From positions 79,976,649 to 80,040,648 of the forward strand of contig OZ024912.1 in NCBI GenBank assembly GCA_964017125.1: a stretch of 64,000 nucleotides of DNA, read 5' to 3'. The notes under the pieces were generated by a model, which was given only the letters and a program-made list of their open reading frames with translations, ran no database searches and had not been told where the DNA came from. This DNA is from Flabesymbios commensalis. Lineage: Eukaryota > Annelida > Polychaeta > Terebellida > Flabelligeridae. The translations under genes were made by a program, and so were the position numbers. Shown piece by piece: positions 11,401-25,921 of the stretch; positions within the stretch are counted from its first letter, which is position 1; the number at the start of each line of letters is the position of its first letter.

Positions 11401-12743
11401 TTTACAGGAAAGTTGCCATAATACCAGCCGATGGTGCCTGCAAAATTACATGGAACACTGTTGAGAATTGACGTGTCAATTGACGTCTAAATGAATAACT
11501 TTTAAAAATATTCAATCAAATTTCACAGTAATCTCATCAATAACTTTTGAAGTACTCAATCAAACTTCGCCAAATTTATAGGGATGTTGCCGTAATACCA
11601 ACCAATAGTGCATGCAAAATTACATGGAAAACGGTTGAGAATTAAAGTCTGAATTGAAGTCTAAATGAATAACTTTTAAAAATATTCAATCAAATTTCAC
11701 GCTAATCTCATTAATAACTTTTGAAGTACTCAATTAAACTTCGCCAAATTTACAGGGATGGTGCCGTAATACCAGCCGATGGTGTCTGCAAAATTAAGTG
11801 GAAAACGGTTGAGAATTGACGTCTGAATTGCAGTCTAAATGAATAACTTTTAAAAATATTCAATCGAATTTCACACTAATCTCATCAATAACTTTTGAAG
11901 TACGCAATCAAACTTCGAAAAAATTACAAGAGAGTTGCCGTAATACCAGCCGATGGTGCCTGCAAAATTACATGGAAAACGGTTTAGAATTGACGTGTCA
12001 ATTGACGTCTAAATGAATAACTTTTAAAAATATTCAATCAATTTTCACACTGATCTCATTTATAACTTTTGAAGTACTCAATCAAACTTCGCCAAATTTA
12101 CGATAAAGTTGCCATAATACCAGCCGATGATGCCTGCAAAATTACATGGAAAACGGTTTAGAATTGACGTGTCAATTGACGTCTAAATGAATAACTTTTA
12201 AAAATATTCAATCAAATTTCACACTAATCTCATTTATAACTTTTGAAGTACTCAATCAAACTTCGCCAAATTTACGATAAAGTTGCCATAATACCAGCCG
12301 ATGATGCCTGCAAAATTACATGGAAAACGGTTGAGAATTGACGTGTCAATTGACGTCTAAATGAATAACTTTTAAAAATATTCAATCAAATTTCACACTA
12401 ATCTCATTAATAACTTTTGAAGTACGCAATCAAACTTTGCCAAATTTACAGTAAAGTTGCCATAATACCAGCCGATGGTGCCTGCAAAATTACATGGAAA
12501 ACGGTTGAGAATTGACGTGTCAATTGACGTCTAAATGAATAACTTTTTAAAATATTCAATCAAATTTCACACTAATCTCATTAATAACTTTTGAAGTACT
12601 CAGTCAAACTTCGCCAAATTTACAGGAAAGTTGCCATAATACCAGCCGATGGTGCCTGCAAAATTACATGGAACACTGTTGAGAATTGACGTGTCAATTG
12701 ACGTCTAAATGAATAACTTTTAAAAATATTCAATCAAATTTCA
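8492..12743 (+). repeat. Long duplicated segment, copy 2 (48-monomer register)
   Basis: This is the partner of 140-4,391, with the same monomer order and the same rare variants: CTTCACAAAATTT at 9,131, AATAGCTTTT at about 9,233 and GGGACACGG at 10,582. The most divergent patch is near 9,480-9,640, where GCCAAATTCACAGG and GTTGCAATAATACC replace the copy-1 sequence. The segment between the copies (4,392-8,491) is built from the same subfamilies in other orders. Confidence 0.85.
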
Positions 12744-13572
12744 CAGTAATCTCATCAATAACTTTTGAAGTACTCAATCAAACTTCGCCAAATTTATAGG
12801 GATGTTGCCGTAATACCAACCAATAGTGCATGCAAAATTACATGGAGAACGGTTGGGAATTAAAGTCTGAATTGAAGTCTAAATGAATAACTTTTAAAAA
12901 TATTCAATCAAATTTCACGCTAATCTCATTAATAACTTTTGAAGTACTCAATTAAACTTCGCCAAATTTACAGGGATGGTGCCGTAATACCAGCCGATGG
13001 TGTCTGCAAAATTAAGTGGAAAACGGTTGAGAATTGACGTCTGAATTGCAGTCTAAATGAATAACTTTTAAAAATATTCAATCGAATTTCACACTAATCT
13101 CATCAATAACTTTTGAAGTACGCAATCAAACTTCGAAAAAATTACAAGAGAGTTGCCGTAATACCAGCCGATGGTGCCTGCAAAATTACATGGAAAACGG
13201 TTTAGAATTGACGTGTCAATTGACGTCTAAATGAATAACTTTTAAAAATATTTAATCAAATTTCACGCTAATCTCATTAATAACTTTTGAAGTACTCAAT
13301 TAAACTTCGCCAAATTTACAGGGATGGTGTCGTAATACCGGCCGATGGTGTCTGCAAAATTAAATGGAAAACGGTTGAGAATTGACGTGTCAATTGACGT
13401 CTAAATGAATAACTTTTAAAAATATTTAATCAAATTTCACACTAATCTCATTAATAACTTTTGAAGTACTCAATCAAACTTTGCCAAATTTACAGGAAAG
13501 TTGCCATAATACCAGCCGATAGCGCCTGCGAAATTACATGGAAAACGGTTGAGAATTGACGTGTCAATTGAC

Positions 13573-14964
13573 GTCTAAATGAATAACTTTTAAAAATATT
13601 CAATCAAATTTCACACTAATCTCAATAATAACTTTTGTAGTACTCAATCAAACTTCGCCAAATTTATAGGGAGGTTGCCGTAATACCAACCAATAGCGCA
13701 TGCAAAATTACATGGAAAACGGTTGAGAATTAAAGTCTGAATTGAAGTCTAAATGAATAACTTTTAAAAATATTCAATCAAATTTTACGCTAATCTCATT
13801 AATAACTTTTGAAGTACTTAATTAAACTTTGCCAAATTTACAGGGATGGTGCCGTAATACCAGCCGATGGTGCCTGCAAAATTACATGGAAAACGGTTTA
13901 GAATTAACGTGTCAATTGACGTCTAAATGAATAACTTTTAAAAATATTCAATCATATTTCACACTAATCTCATTTATAACTTTTGAAGTACTCAATCAAA
14001 CTTCGCCAAATTTACAGTAAAGTTGCCATAATACCAGCCGATGATGCCTGCAAAATTACATGGAAAACGGTTAAGAATTGACGTGTCAATTGACGTCTAA
14101 ATGAATAACTTTTAAAAATATTCAATCAAATTTAACATTAATCTCATTAATAACTTTTGAAGTACTCAATCAAACATCGCCAAATTTACAGGAACGTTGC
14201 CATAATACCAGCCGATGGTGCCTGCAAAATTACATGGAACACGGTTGAGAATTGACGTGTCAATTGACGTCTAAATGAATAACTTTTAAAAATATTCAAT
14301 CAAATTTCACACTAATCTCATTAATAATTTTTGAAGTACTCAATCAAACATCGCCAAATTTACAGGAAAGTTGCCATAAAACCAGCCGATGGTGCCTTCA
14401 AAATTACATGGAAAACGGTTGAGAATTGACGTGTCAATTATCGTCTAAATGAATAACTTTTAAAAATATTCAATCAAATTTCACACTAATCTCATTAATA
14501 ACTTTTGAAGTACTCAATCAAACTTCGCCAAATTTATAGGGATGTTGCTGTAATACCAACCAATAGTGCATGCAAAATTACATGGAAAACGGTTGAGAAT
14601 TAACGTCTGAATTGAAGTCTAAATGAATAACTTTTAAAAATATTTAATCAAATTTCACGCTAATCTCATTAATAACTTTTGAAGTACTCAATTAAACTTC
14701 GCCAAATTTACAGGGATGGTGTCGTAATACCAGCCGATGGTGCCTGCAAAATTACATGGAAAACGGTTGAGAATTGACGTCTGAATTGCAGTCTAAATGA
14801 ATAACTTTTAAAAATATTCAATCAAATTTCACACTAATCTCATTAATAGCTTTTGAAGTACGCAATCAAACTTTGCAAAATTTACAGTAAAGTTGCCATA
14901 ATACCAGCCGATGGTGCCTGCAAAATTACATGGAAAACGGTTGAGAATTGACGTGTCAATTGAC
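13573..14964 (+). repeat. Eight-monomer block, copy 1 of a 13-monomer (2,262-bp) register
   Basis: Eight monomers recur in order 2,262 bp (13 x 174) downstream. Tags: AATAGCGCATGC (13,695), CAATCATATTTCAC (13,949), and GTGCCTTCAAAATTAC (14,392). Immediately after the block the next monomer is a T type, whereas after copy 2 it is an L monomer, so the right edge lies at the monomer boundary near 14,965. Confidence 0.85.
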
Positions 14965-15834
14965 GTCTAAATGAATAACTTTTAAAAATATTCAATCAAA
15001 TTTCACACTAATCTCATTAATAACTTTTGAAGTACTCAATCAAACTTCGCCAAATTTATAGGGATGTTGCTGTAATACCAACCAATAGTGCATGCAAAAT
15101 TACATAGAAAACGGTTGAGAATTAACGTCTGAATTGAAGTCTAAATGAATAACTTTCAAAAATATTTAATCAAATTTCACGCTAATCTCATTAATAACTT
15201 TTAAAGTACTCAATTAAACTTCGCCAAATTTACAGGGATGGTGTCGTAATACCGGCCGATGGTGCCTGCAAAATTACATGGAAAACGGTTGAGAATTGAC
15301 GTCTGAATTGCAGTCTAAATGAATAACTTTTAAAAATATTCAATCAAATTTCACACTAATCTCATTATTAACTTTTGAAGTACGCAATCAAACTTCGAAA
15401 AAATTACAAGAGAGTTGCCGTAATACCAGCCGATGGTGCCTGCAAAATTACATGGGAAACGGTTGAGAATTGACGTCTGAATTCCAGTCTAAATGAATAA
15501 CTTTTAAAAATATTCAATCAAATTTCACACTAATCTCATTAATAACTTTTGAAGTACGCAATCAAACTTCGAAAAAATTACAAGAGAGTTGCCGTAATAC
15601 CAGCCGATGGTGCCTGCAAAATTACATGGAAAACGGTTGAGAATTGACGTGTCAATTGACGTCTAAATGAATAACTTTTAAAAATATTCAATCACATTTC
15701 ACACTAATCTCATTAATAACTTTTGAAGTACTTAATTAAACTTCGCCAAATTCACAGTAAAGTTGCCATAATACCAGCCGATAGTGCCTGCGAAATTACA
15801 TGGAAAACGGTTGAGAATTGACGTGTCAATTGAC

Positions 15835-17226
15835 GTCTAAATGAATAACTTTTAAAAATATTCAATCAAATTTCACACTAATCTCATTAATAACTTTTGA
15901 AGTACTCAATCAAACTTCGCCAAATTTATAGGGATGTTGCTGTAATACCAACCAATAGCGCATGCAAAATTACATGGAAAACGGTTGAGAATTAAAGTCT
16001 GAATTGAAGTCTAAATGAATAACTTTTAAAAATATTCAATCAAATTTTACGCTAATCTCATTAATAACTTTTGAAGTACACAATTAAACTTCGCCAAATT
16101 TACAGGGATGGTGCCGTAATACCAGCCGATGGTGCCTGCAAAATTACATGGAAAACGGTTTAGAATTAACGTGTCAATTGACGTCTAAATGAATAACTTT
16201 TAAAAATATTCAATCATATTTCACACTAATCTCATTTATAACTTTTGAAGTACTCAATCAAACTTCGCCAAATTTACAGTAAAGTTGCCATAATACCAGC
16301 CGATGATGCCTGCAAAATTACATGGAAAACGGTTGAGAATTGACGTGTCAATTAACGTCTAAATGAATAACTTTTAAAAATATTCAATCAAATTTAACAT
16401 TAATCTCATTAATAACTTTTGAAGTACTCAATCAAACATCGCCAAATTTACAGGGACGTTGCCATAATACCAGCCGATGGTGCCTGCAAAATTACATGGA
16501 ACACGGTTGAGAATTGACGTGTCAATTGACGTCTAAATGAATAACTTTTAAAAATATTCAATCAAATTTCACACTAATCTCATTAATAATTTTTGAAGTA
16601 CTCAATCAAACATCGCCAAATTTACAGGAAAGTTGCCATAAAACCAGCCGATGGTGCCTTCAAAATTACATGGAAAACGGTTGAGAATTGACGTGTCAAT
16701 TGACGTCTAAATGAATAACTTTTAAAAATATTCAATCAAATTTCACACTAATCTCATTAATAACTTTTGAAGTACTCAATTAAACTTCGCCAAATTTATA
16801 GGGATGTTGCTGTAATACCAACCAATAGTGCATGCAAAATTACATGGAAAACGGTTGAGAATTAACGTCTGAATTGAAGTCTAAATGAATAACTTTTAAA
16901 AATATTTAATCAAATTTCACGCTAATCTCATTAATAACTTTTGAAGTACTCAATTAAACTTCGCCAAATTTACAGGGATGGTGTCGTAATACCAGCCGAT
17001 GGTGCCTGCAAAATTACATGTAAAACGGTTGAGAATTGACGTCTGAATTGCAGTCTAAATGAATAACTTTTAAAAATATTCAATCAAATTTCACACTAAT
17101 CTCATTAATAACTTTTGAAGTACGCAATCAAACTTTGCCAAATTTACAGTAAAGTTGCCATAATACCAGCCGATTGTGCCTGCAAAATTACATGGAAAAC
17201 GGTTGAGAATTGACGTGTCAATTGAC
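15835..17226 (+). repeat. Eight-monomer block, copy 2 of a 13-monomer register
   Basis: This is the partner of 13,573-14,964, with the same tags at 15,957, 16,211 and 16,654. Small differences include GCAGG sites such as CAGGGACG for CAGGAACG and GTAAAACGG near 17,020. An L monomer follows at 17,227. Confidence 0.85.
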
Positions 17227-18593
17227 GTCTAAATGAATAACTTTTTAAAATATTCAATCAAATTTCACACTAATCTCATTAATAACTTTTGAAGTACTCA
17301 GTCAAACTTCGCCAAATTTACAGGAAAGTTGCCATAATACCAGCCGATGGTGCCTGCAAAATTACATGGAACACTGTTGAGAATTGACGTGTCAATTGAC
17401 GTCTAAATGAATAACTTTTAAAAATATTCAATCAAATTTCACAGTAATCTCATCAATAACTTTTGAAGTACTCAATCAAACTTCGCCAAATTTATAGGGA
17501 TGTTGCCGTAATACCAACCAATAGTGCATGCAAAATTACATGGAAAACGGTTGAGAATTAAAGTCTGAATTGAAGTCTAAATGAATAACTTTTAAAAATA
17601 TTCAATCAAATTTCACGCTAATCTCATTAATAACTTTTGAAGTACTCAATTAAACTTCGCCAAATTTACAGGGATGGTGCCGTAATACCAGCCGATTGTG
17701 TCTGCAAAATTAAGTGGAAAACGGTTGAGAATTGACGTCTGAATTGCAGTCTAAATGAATAACTTTTAAAAATATTCAATCGAATTTCACACTAATCTCA
17801 TCAATAACTTTTGAAGTACGCAATCAAACTTCGAAAAAATTACAAGAGAGTTGCCGTAATACCAGCCGATGGTGCCTGCAAAATTACATGGAAAACGGTT
17901 TAGAATTGACGTGTCAATTGACGTCTAAATGAATAACTTTTAAAAATATTCAATCAAATTTCACACTGATCTCATTTATAACTTTTGAAGTACTCAATCA
18001 AACTTCGCCAAATTTACGATAAAGTTGCCATAATACCAGCCGATGATGCCTGCAAAATTACATGGAAAACGGTTTAGAATTGACGTGTCAATTGACGTCC
18101 AAATGAATAACTTTTAAAAATATTCAATCAAATTTCACACTAATCTCATTTATAACTTTTGAAGTACTCAATCAAACTTCGTCAAATTTACGATAAAGTT
18201 GCCATAATACCAGCCGATAGTGCCTGCGAGATTACATGGAAAACGGTTGAGAATTGACGTCTGAATTGCAGTCTAAATGAATAACGTTTAAAAATATTCA
18301 ATCAAATTTCACACTAATCTCATTAATAACTTTTGAAGTACGCAATCAAACTTCGCCAAATTTACAGTAAAGTTGCCATAATACCAGCCGATGGTGCCTG
18401 CAAAATTACATGGAAAACGGTTAAGAATTGACGTGTCAATTGACGTCTAAATGAATAATTTTTAAAATATTCAATCAAATTTCACACTAATCTCATTAAT
18501 AACTTTGAAGTACTCAGTCAAACTTCGCCAAATTTACAGGAAAGTTGCCATAATACCAGCCGATGGTGCCTGCAAAATTACATGGAACACTGT

Positions 18594-21293
18594 TGAGAAT
18601 TGACGTGTCAATTGACGTCTAAATGAATAACTTTTAAAAATATTCAATAAAATTTCACAGTAATCTCATCAATAACTTTTGAAGTACTCAATCAAACTTC
18701 GCCAAATTTATAGGGATGTTGCCGTAATACCAATCAATAGTGCATGCAAATTACATGGAAAACGGTTGAGAATTAAAGTCTGAATTGAAGTCTAAATGAA
18801 TAACTTTTAAAAATATTCAAGCAAATTTCACGCTAATCTCATTAATAACTTTTGAAGTACTCAATTAAACTTCGCCAAATTTACAGGGATGGTGCCGTAA
18901 TACCAGCAGATGGTGTCTGCAAAATTAAGTGGAAAACGGTTGAGAATTGACGTCTGAATTGCAGTCTAAATGAATAACTTTTAAAAATATTCAATCAAAT
19001 TTCACACTAATCTCATCAATAACTTTTGAAGTACGCAATCAAACTTCGAAAAAAATACAAGAGAGTTGCCGTAATACCAGCCGATGGTGCCTGCAAAATT
19101 ACATGGAAAACGGTTTAGAATTGACCTGTCAATTGACGTCTAAATGAATAACTTTTAAAAATATTCAATCAAATTTCACACTAATCTCATTTATAACTTT
19201 TGAAGTACTCAATCAAACTTCGCCAAATTTACGATAAAGTTGCCATAATACCAGCCGATGATGCCTGCAAAATTACATGGAAAACGGTTGAGAATTGACG
19301 TGTCAATTGACGTCTAAATGAATAACTTTTAAAAATATTCAATCAAATTTCACACTAATCTCATTATTAACTTTTGAAGTACTCAATCAAACTTTACCAA
19401 ATTTACAGGAAAGTTGCAATAATACCAGCCGATGGTGCCTGCAAAATTACATGGAAAACGGTTGAGAATTGACGTCTGAATTCCAGTCTAAATGAATAAC
19501 TTTTAAAAATATTCAATCAAATTTCACACTAATCTCATTATTAACTTTTGAAGTACGCAATCAAACTTCGAAAAAATTACAAGAGAGTTGCCGTAATACC
19601 AGCCGATGGTGCCTGCAAAATTACATGGAAAACGGTTGAGAATTGACGTCTGAATTCCAGTCTAAATGAATAACTTTTAAAAATATTCAATCAAATTTCA
19701 CACTAATCTCATTAATAACTTTTGAAGTACTTAATTAAACTTCGCCAAATTTACAGTAAAGTTGCCATAATACCAGCCGATAGTGCCTGCGAAATTACAT
19801 GGAAAACGGTTGAGAATTGACGTGTCAATTGACGTCTAAATGAATAACTTTTAAAAATATTCAATCAAATTTCACACTAATCTCATTAATAACTTTTGTA
19901 GTACTCAATCAAACTTCGCCAAATTTATAGGGATGTTGCCGTAATACCAACCAATAGTGCATGCAAAATTACATGGAAAACGGTTGAGAATTAAAGTCTG
20001 AATTGAAGTCTAAATGAATAACTTTTAAAAATATTCCATCAAATTTTACGCTAATCTCATTAATAACTTTTGAAGTACTCAATTAAACTTCGCCAAATTT
20101 ACAGGGATGGTGCCGTAATACCAGCCGATGGTGCCTGCAAAATTACATGGAAAACGGTTTAGAATTAACGTGTCAATTGACGTCTAAATGAATAACTTTT
20201 AAAAATATTCAATCATATTTCACACTAATCTCATTTACAACTTTTGAAGTACTCAATCAAACTTCGCCAAATTTACAGTAAAGTTGCCATAGTACCAGCC
20301 GATGATGCCTGCAAAATTACATGGAAAACGGTTGAGAATTGACGTGTCAATTGACGTCTAAATGAATAACTTTTAAAAATATTCAATCAAATTTAACACT
20401 AATCTCATTAATAACTTTTGAAGTACTCAATCAAACATCGCCAAATTTACAGGAACGTTGCCATAATACCAGCCGATGGTGCCTGCAAAATTACATGGAA
20501 CACGGTTGAGAATTGACGTGTCAATTGACGTCTAAATGAATAACTTTTAAAAATATTCAATCAAATTTCACACTAATCTCATTAATAATTTTTGAAGTAC
20601 TTAATCAAACATCGCCAAATTTACAGGAAAGTTGCCATGAAACCAGCCGATGGTGCCTGCAAAATTACATGGAAAACGTTTGAGAATTGACGTGTCAATT
20701 GACGTCTAAATGAAAAACTTTTAAAAATATTCAATCAAATTTCACACTAATCTCATTAATAACTTTTGAAGTACTCAATCAAACTTCGCCAAATTTATAG
20801 GGATGTTGCTGTAATACCAACCAATAGTGCATGCAAAATTACATGGAAAACGGTTGAGAATTAACGTCTGAATTGAAGTCTAAACGAATAACTTTTAAAA
20901 ATATTTAATCAAATTTCACGCTAATCTCATTAATAACTTTTGAAGTACTCAATTAAACTTCGCCAAATTTACAGGGATGGTGTCGTAATACCGGTCGATG
21001 GTGTCTGCAAAATTAAATGGAAAACGGTTGAGAATTGACGTCTGAATTGCTGTCTAAATGAATAACTTTTAAAAATATTCAATCAAATTTCACACTAATC
21101 TCATTAATAACTTTTGAAGTACGTAATCAAACTTCGAAAAAATTACAAGAGAGTTGCCGTAATACCAGCCGATGGTGCCTGCAAAATTACATGGAAAACG
21201 GTTTAGAATTGACGTCTGAATTGCAGTCTAAATGAATAACTTTTAAAAATATTCAATCAAATTTCACACTAATCTCATTAATAACTTTTGAAG
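18594..21293 (+). repeat. 16-monomer higher-order repeat, tandem pair A, copy 1
   Basis: This block of about 2.7 kb is repeated at an offset of 2,783 bp (16 x 174 minus one base). Shared rare variants: CAATAAAATTTCAC, ACCAATCAATAGTGC with the one-base-short GCAAATTAC, CCAGCAGATGG, GACCTGTCAATT, ATTCCATC, CATTTACAAC with CCATAGTACC, CCATGAAACC with AACGTTTGAG, TAAACGAATAAC, CCGGTCGATGG and TGCTGTCTAAATG. The left edge is set by GAACACTG against AAAACGG, the right edge by TACTCAATC against TACGCAATC. Confidence 0.9.
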
Positions 21294-21376
21294 TACTCAA
21301 TCAAACTTCGCCAAATTTACGATAAAGTTGCCATAATACCAGCCGATGATGCCTGCAAAATTACATGGAAAACGGT

Positions 21377-24076
21377 TGAGAATTGACGTGTCAATTGACG
21401 TCTAAATGAATAACTTTTAAAAATATTCAATAAAATTTCACAGTAATCTCATCAATAACTTTTGAAGTACTCAATCAAACTTCGCCTAATTTATAGGGAT
21501 GTTGCCGTAATACCAATCAATAGTGCATGCAAATTACATGGAAAACGGTTGAGAATTAAAGTCTGAATTGAAGTCTAAATGAATAACTTTTAAAAATATT
21601 CAAGCAAATTTCACGCTAATCTCATTAATAACTTTTGAAGTACTCAATTAAACTTCGCCAAATTTACAGGGATGGTGCCGTAATACCAGCAGATGGTGTC
21701 TGCAAAATTAAGTGGAAAACGGTTGAGAATTGACGTCTGAATTGCAGTCTAAATGAATAACTTTTAAAAATATTCAATCAAATTTCACACTAATCTCATC
21801 AATAACTTTTGAAGTACGCAATCAAACTTCGAAAAAAATACAAGAGAGTTGCCGTAATACCAGCCGATGGTGCCTGCAAAATTACATGGAAAACGGTTTA
21901 GAATTGACCTGTCAATTGACGTCTAAATGAATAACTTTTAAAAATATTCAATCAAATTTCACACTAATCTCATTTATAACTTTTGAAGTACTCAATCAAA
22001 CTTCGCCAAATTTACGATAAAGTTGCCATAATACCAGCCGATGATGCCTGCAAAATTACATGGAAAACGGTTGAGAATTGACGTGTCAATTGACGTCTAA
22101 ATGAATAACTTTTAAAAATATTCAATCAAATTTCACACTAATCTCATTATTAACTTTTGAAGTACTCAATCAAACTTTACCAAATTTACAGGAAAGTTGC
22201 AATAATACCAGCCGATGGTGCCTGCAAAATTACATGGAAAACGGTTGAGAATTGACGTCTGAATTCCAGTCTAAATGAATAACTTTTAAAAATATTCAAT
22301 CAAATTTCACACTAATCTCATTATTAACTTTTGAAGTACGCAATCAAACTTCGAAAAAATTACAAGAGAGTTGCCGTAATACCAGCCGATGGTGCCTGCA
22401 AAATTACATGGAAAACGGTTGAGAATTGACGTCTGAATTCCAGTCTAAATGAATAACTTTTAAAAATATTCAATCAAATTTCACACTAATCTCATTAATA
22501 ACTTTTGAAGTACTTAATTAAACTTCGCCAAATTTACAGTAAAGTTGCCATAATACCAGCCGATAGTGCCTGCGAAATTACATGGAAAACGGTTGAGAAT
22601 TGACGTGTCAATTGACGTCTAAATGAATAACTTTTAAAAATATTCAATCAAATTTCACACTAATCTCATTAATAACTTTTGTAGTACTCAATCAAACTTC
22701 GCCAAATTTATAGGGATGTTGCCGTAATACCAACCAATAGTGCATGCAAAATTACATGGAAAACGGTTGAGAATTAAAGTCTGAATTGAAGTCTAAATGA
22801 ATAACTTTTAAAAATATTCCATCAAATTTTACGCTAATCTCATTAATAACTTTTGAAGTACTCAATTAAACTTCGCCAAATTTACAGGGATGGTGCCGTA
22901 ATACCAGCCGATGGTGCCTGCAAAATTACATGGAAAACGGTTTAGAATTAACGTGTCAATTGACGTCTAAATGAATAACTTTTAAAAATATTCAATCATA
23001 TTTCACACTAATCTCATTTACAACTTTTGAAGTACTCAATCAAACTTCGCCAAATTTACAGTAAAGTTGCCATAGTACCAGCCGATGATGCCTGCAAAAT
23101 TACATGGAAAACGGTTGAGAATTGACGTGTCAATTGACGTCTAAATGAATAACTTTTAAAAATATTCAATCAAATTTAACACTAATCTCATTAATAACTT
23201 TTGAAGTACTCAATCAAACATCGCCAAATTTACAGGAACGTTGCCATAATACCAGCCGATGGTGCCTGCAAAATTACATGGAACACGGTTGAGAATTGAC
23301 GTGTCAATTGACGTCTAAATGAATAACTTTTAAAAATATTCAATCAAATTTCACACTAATCTCATTAATAATTTTTGAAGTACTTAATCAAACATCGCCA
23401 AATTTACAGGAAAGTTGCCATGAAACCAGCCGATGGTGCCTGCAAAATTACATGGAAAACGTTTGAGAATTGACGTGTCAATTGACGTCTAAATGAAAAA
23501 CTTTTAAAAATATTCAATCAAATTTCACACTAATCTCATTAATAACTTTTGAAGTACTCAATCAAACTTCGCCAAATTTATAGGGATGTTGCTGTAATAC
23601 CAACCAATAGTGCATGCAAAATTACATGGAAAACGGTTGAGAATTAACGTCTGAATTGAAGTCTAAACGAATAACTTTTAAAAATATTTAATCAAATTTC
23701 ACGCTAATCTCATTAATAACTTTTGAAGTACTCAATTAAACTTCGCCAAATTTACAGGGATGGTGTCGTAATACCGGTCGATGGTGTCTGCAAAATTAAA
23801 TGGAAAACGGTTGAGAATTGACGTCTGAATTGCTGTCTAAATGAATAACTTTTAAAAATATTCAATCAAATTTCACACTAATCTCATTAATAACTTTTGA
23901 AGTACGTAATCAAACTTCGAAAAAATTACAAGAGAGTTGCCGTAATACCAGCCGATGGTGCCTGCAAAATTACATGGAAAACGGTTTAGAATTGACGTCT
24001 GAATTGCAGTCTAAATGAATAACTTTTAAAAATATTCAATCAAATTTCACACTAATCTCATTAATAACTTTTGAAG
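21377..24076 (+). repeat. 16-monomer higher-order repeat, tandem pair A, copy 2
   Basis: This is an almost identical partner of 18,594-21,293. The only difference I noticed while reading is CGCCTAATTT near 21,484 against CGCCAAATTT in copy 1. Such a long, nearly unmutated tandem pair implies a very recent unequal exchange, or an assembly duplication. Confidence 0.88.
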
Positions 24077-25921
24077 TACGCAATCAAACTTTGCCAAATT
24101 TACAGTAAAGTTGCCATAATACCAGCCGATGGTGCCTGCAAAATTACATCTAAACCGGTTGAGAATTGACGTGTCAATTGACGTCTAAATGAATAACTTT
24201 TTAAAATATTCAATCAAATTTCACACTAATCTCATTAATAACTTTTGAAGTACTCAGTCAAACTTCGCCAAATTTACAGGAAAGTTGCCATAATACCAGC
24301 CGATGGTGCCTGCAAAATTACATGGAACACTGTTGAGAATTGACGTGTCAATTGACGTCTAAATGAATAACTTTTAAAAATATTCAATCAAATTTCACAC
24401 TAATCTCATTAATAACTTTTGAAGTACTTAATTAAACTTCGCCAAATTTACAGTAAAGTTGCCATAATACCAGCCGATAGTGCCTGCGAGATTACATGGA
24501 AAACGGTTGAGAATTGACGTGTCAATTGACGTCTAAATGAATAACTTTTAAAAATATTCAATCAAATTTCACACTGATCTCATTAATAACTTTTGTAGTA
24601 CTCAATCAAACTTCGCCAAATTTATAGGGATGTTGCCGTAATACCAACCAATAGTGCATGCAAAATTACATGGAAAACGGTTGAGAATTAAAGTCTGAAT
24701 TGAAGTCTAAATGAAAAACTTTTTAAAATATTCAATCAAATTTTACGCTAATCTCATTAATAACTTTTGAAGTACTCAATTAAACTTCGCCAAATTTACA
24801 GGGATGGTGCCGTAATACCAGCCGATGGTGCCTGCAAAATTACAAGGAAAACGGTTTAGAATTAACGTGTCAATTGACGTCTAAATGAATAACTTTTAAA
24901 AATATTCAATCAAATTTCACACTAATCTCATTAATAATTTTTGAAGTACTCAATCAAACATCGCCAAATTTACAAAAAAGTTGCCATAAAACCAGCCGAT
25001 GGTGCCTGCAAAATTACATGGAAAACAGTTAAGAATTGACGTGTCAATTGACGTCTAAATGAATAACTTTTAAAAATATTCAATCAAATTTCACACTAAT
25101 CTCATTAATAACTTTTGAAGTACTCAATCAAACTTCGCCAAATTTATAGGGATGTTGCTGTAATACCAACCAATAGTGCATGCAAAATTACATGGAAAAC
25201 GGTTGAGAATTAACGTCTGAATTGAAGTCTAAATGAATAACTTTCAAAAATATTTAATCAAATTTCACGCTAATCTCATTAATAACTTTTGAAGTACTCA
25301 ATTAAACTTCGCCAAATTTACAGGGATGGTGTCGTAATACCGGCCGATGGTGTCTTCAAAATTAAATGGAAAACGGTTGAGAATTGACGTCTGAATTGCA
25401 GTCTAAATGAATAACTTTTAAAAATATACAATCAAATTTCACACTAATTTCATTAATAACTTTTGAAGTACGTAATCAAACTTCGAAAAAATTACAAGAG
25501 AGTTGCCGTAATACCAGCCCATGGTGCCTGCAAAATTACATGGAAAACGGTTGAGAATTGACGTCTGAATTGCAGTCTAAATGAATAACTTTTAAAAATA
25601 TTCAATCAAATTTCACACTAATCTCATTAATAACTTTTGAAGTACGCAATCAAACTTCGCCAAATTTACAGTAAAGTTGCCATAATACCAGCCGATGGTG
25701 CCTGCAAAAATTACATGGAAAACGGTTAAGAATTGACGTGTCAATTGACGTCTAAATGAATAATTTTTAAAATATTCAATCAAATTTCACACTAATCTCA
25801 TTAATAACTTTGAAGTACTCAGTCAAACTTCGCCAAATTTACAGGAAAGTTGCCATAATACCAGCCGATGGTGCCTGCAAAATTACATGGAACACTGTTG
25901 AGAATTGACGTGTCAATTGAC

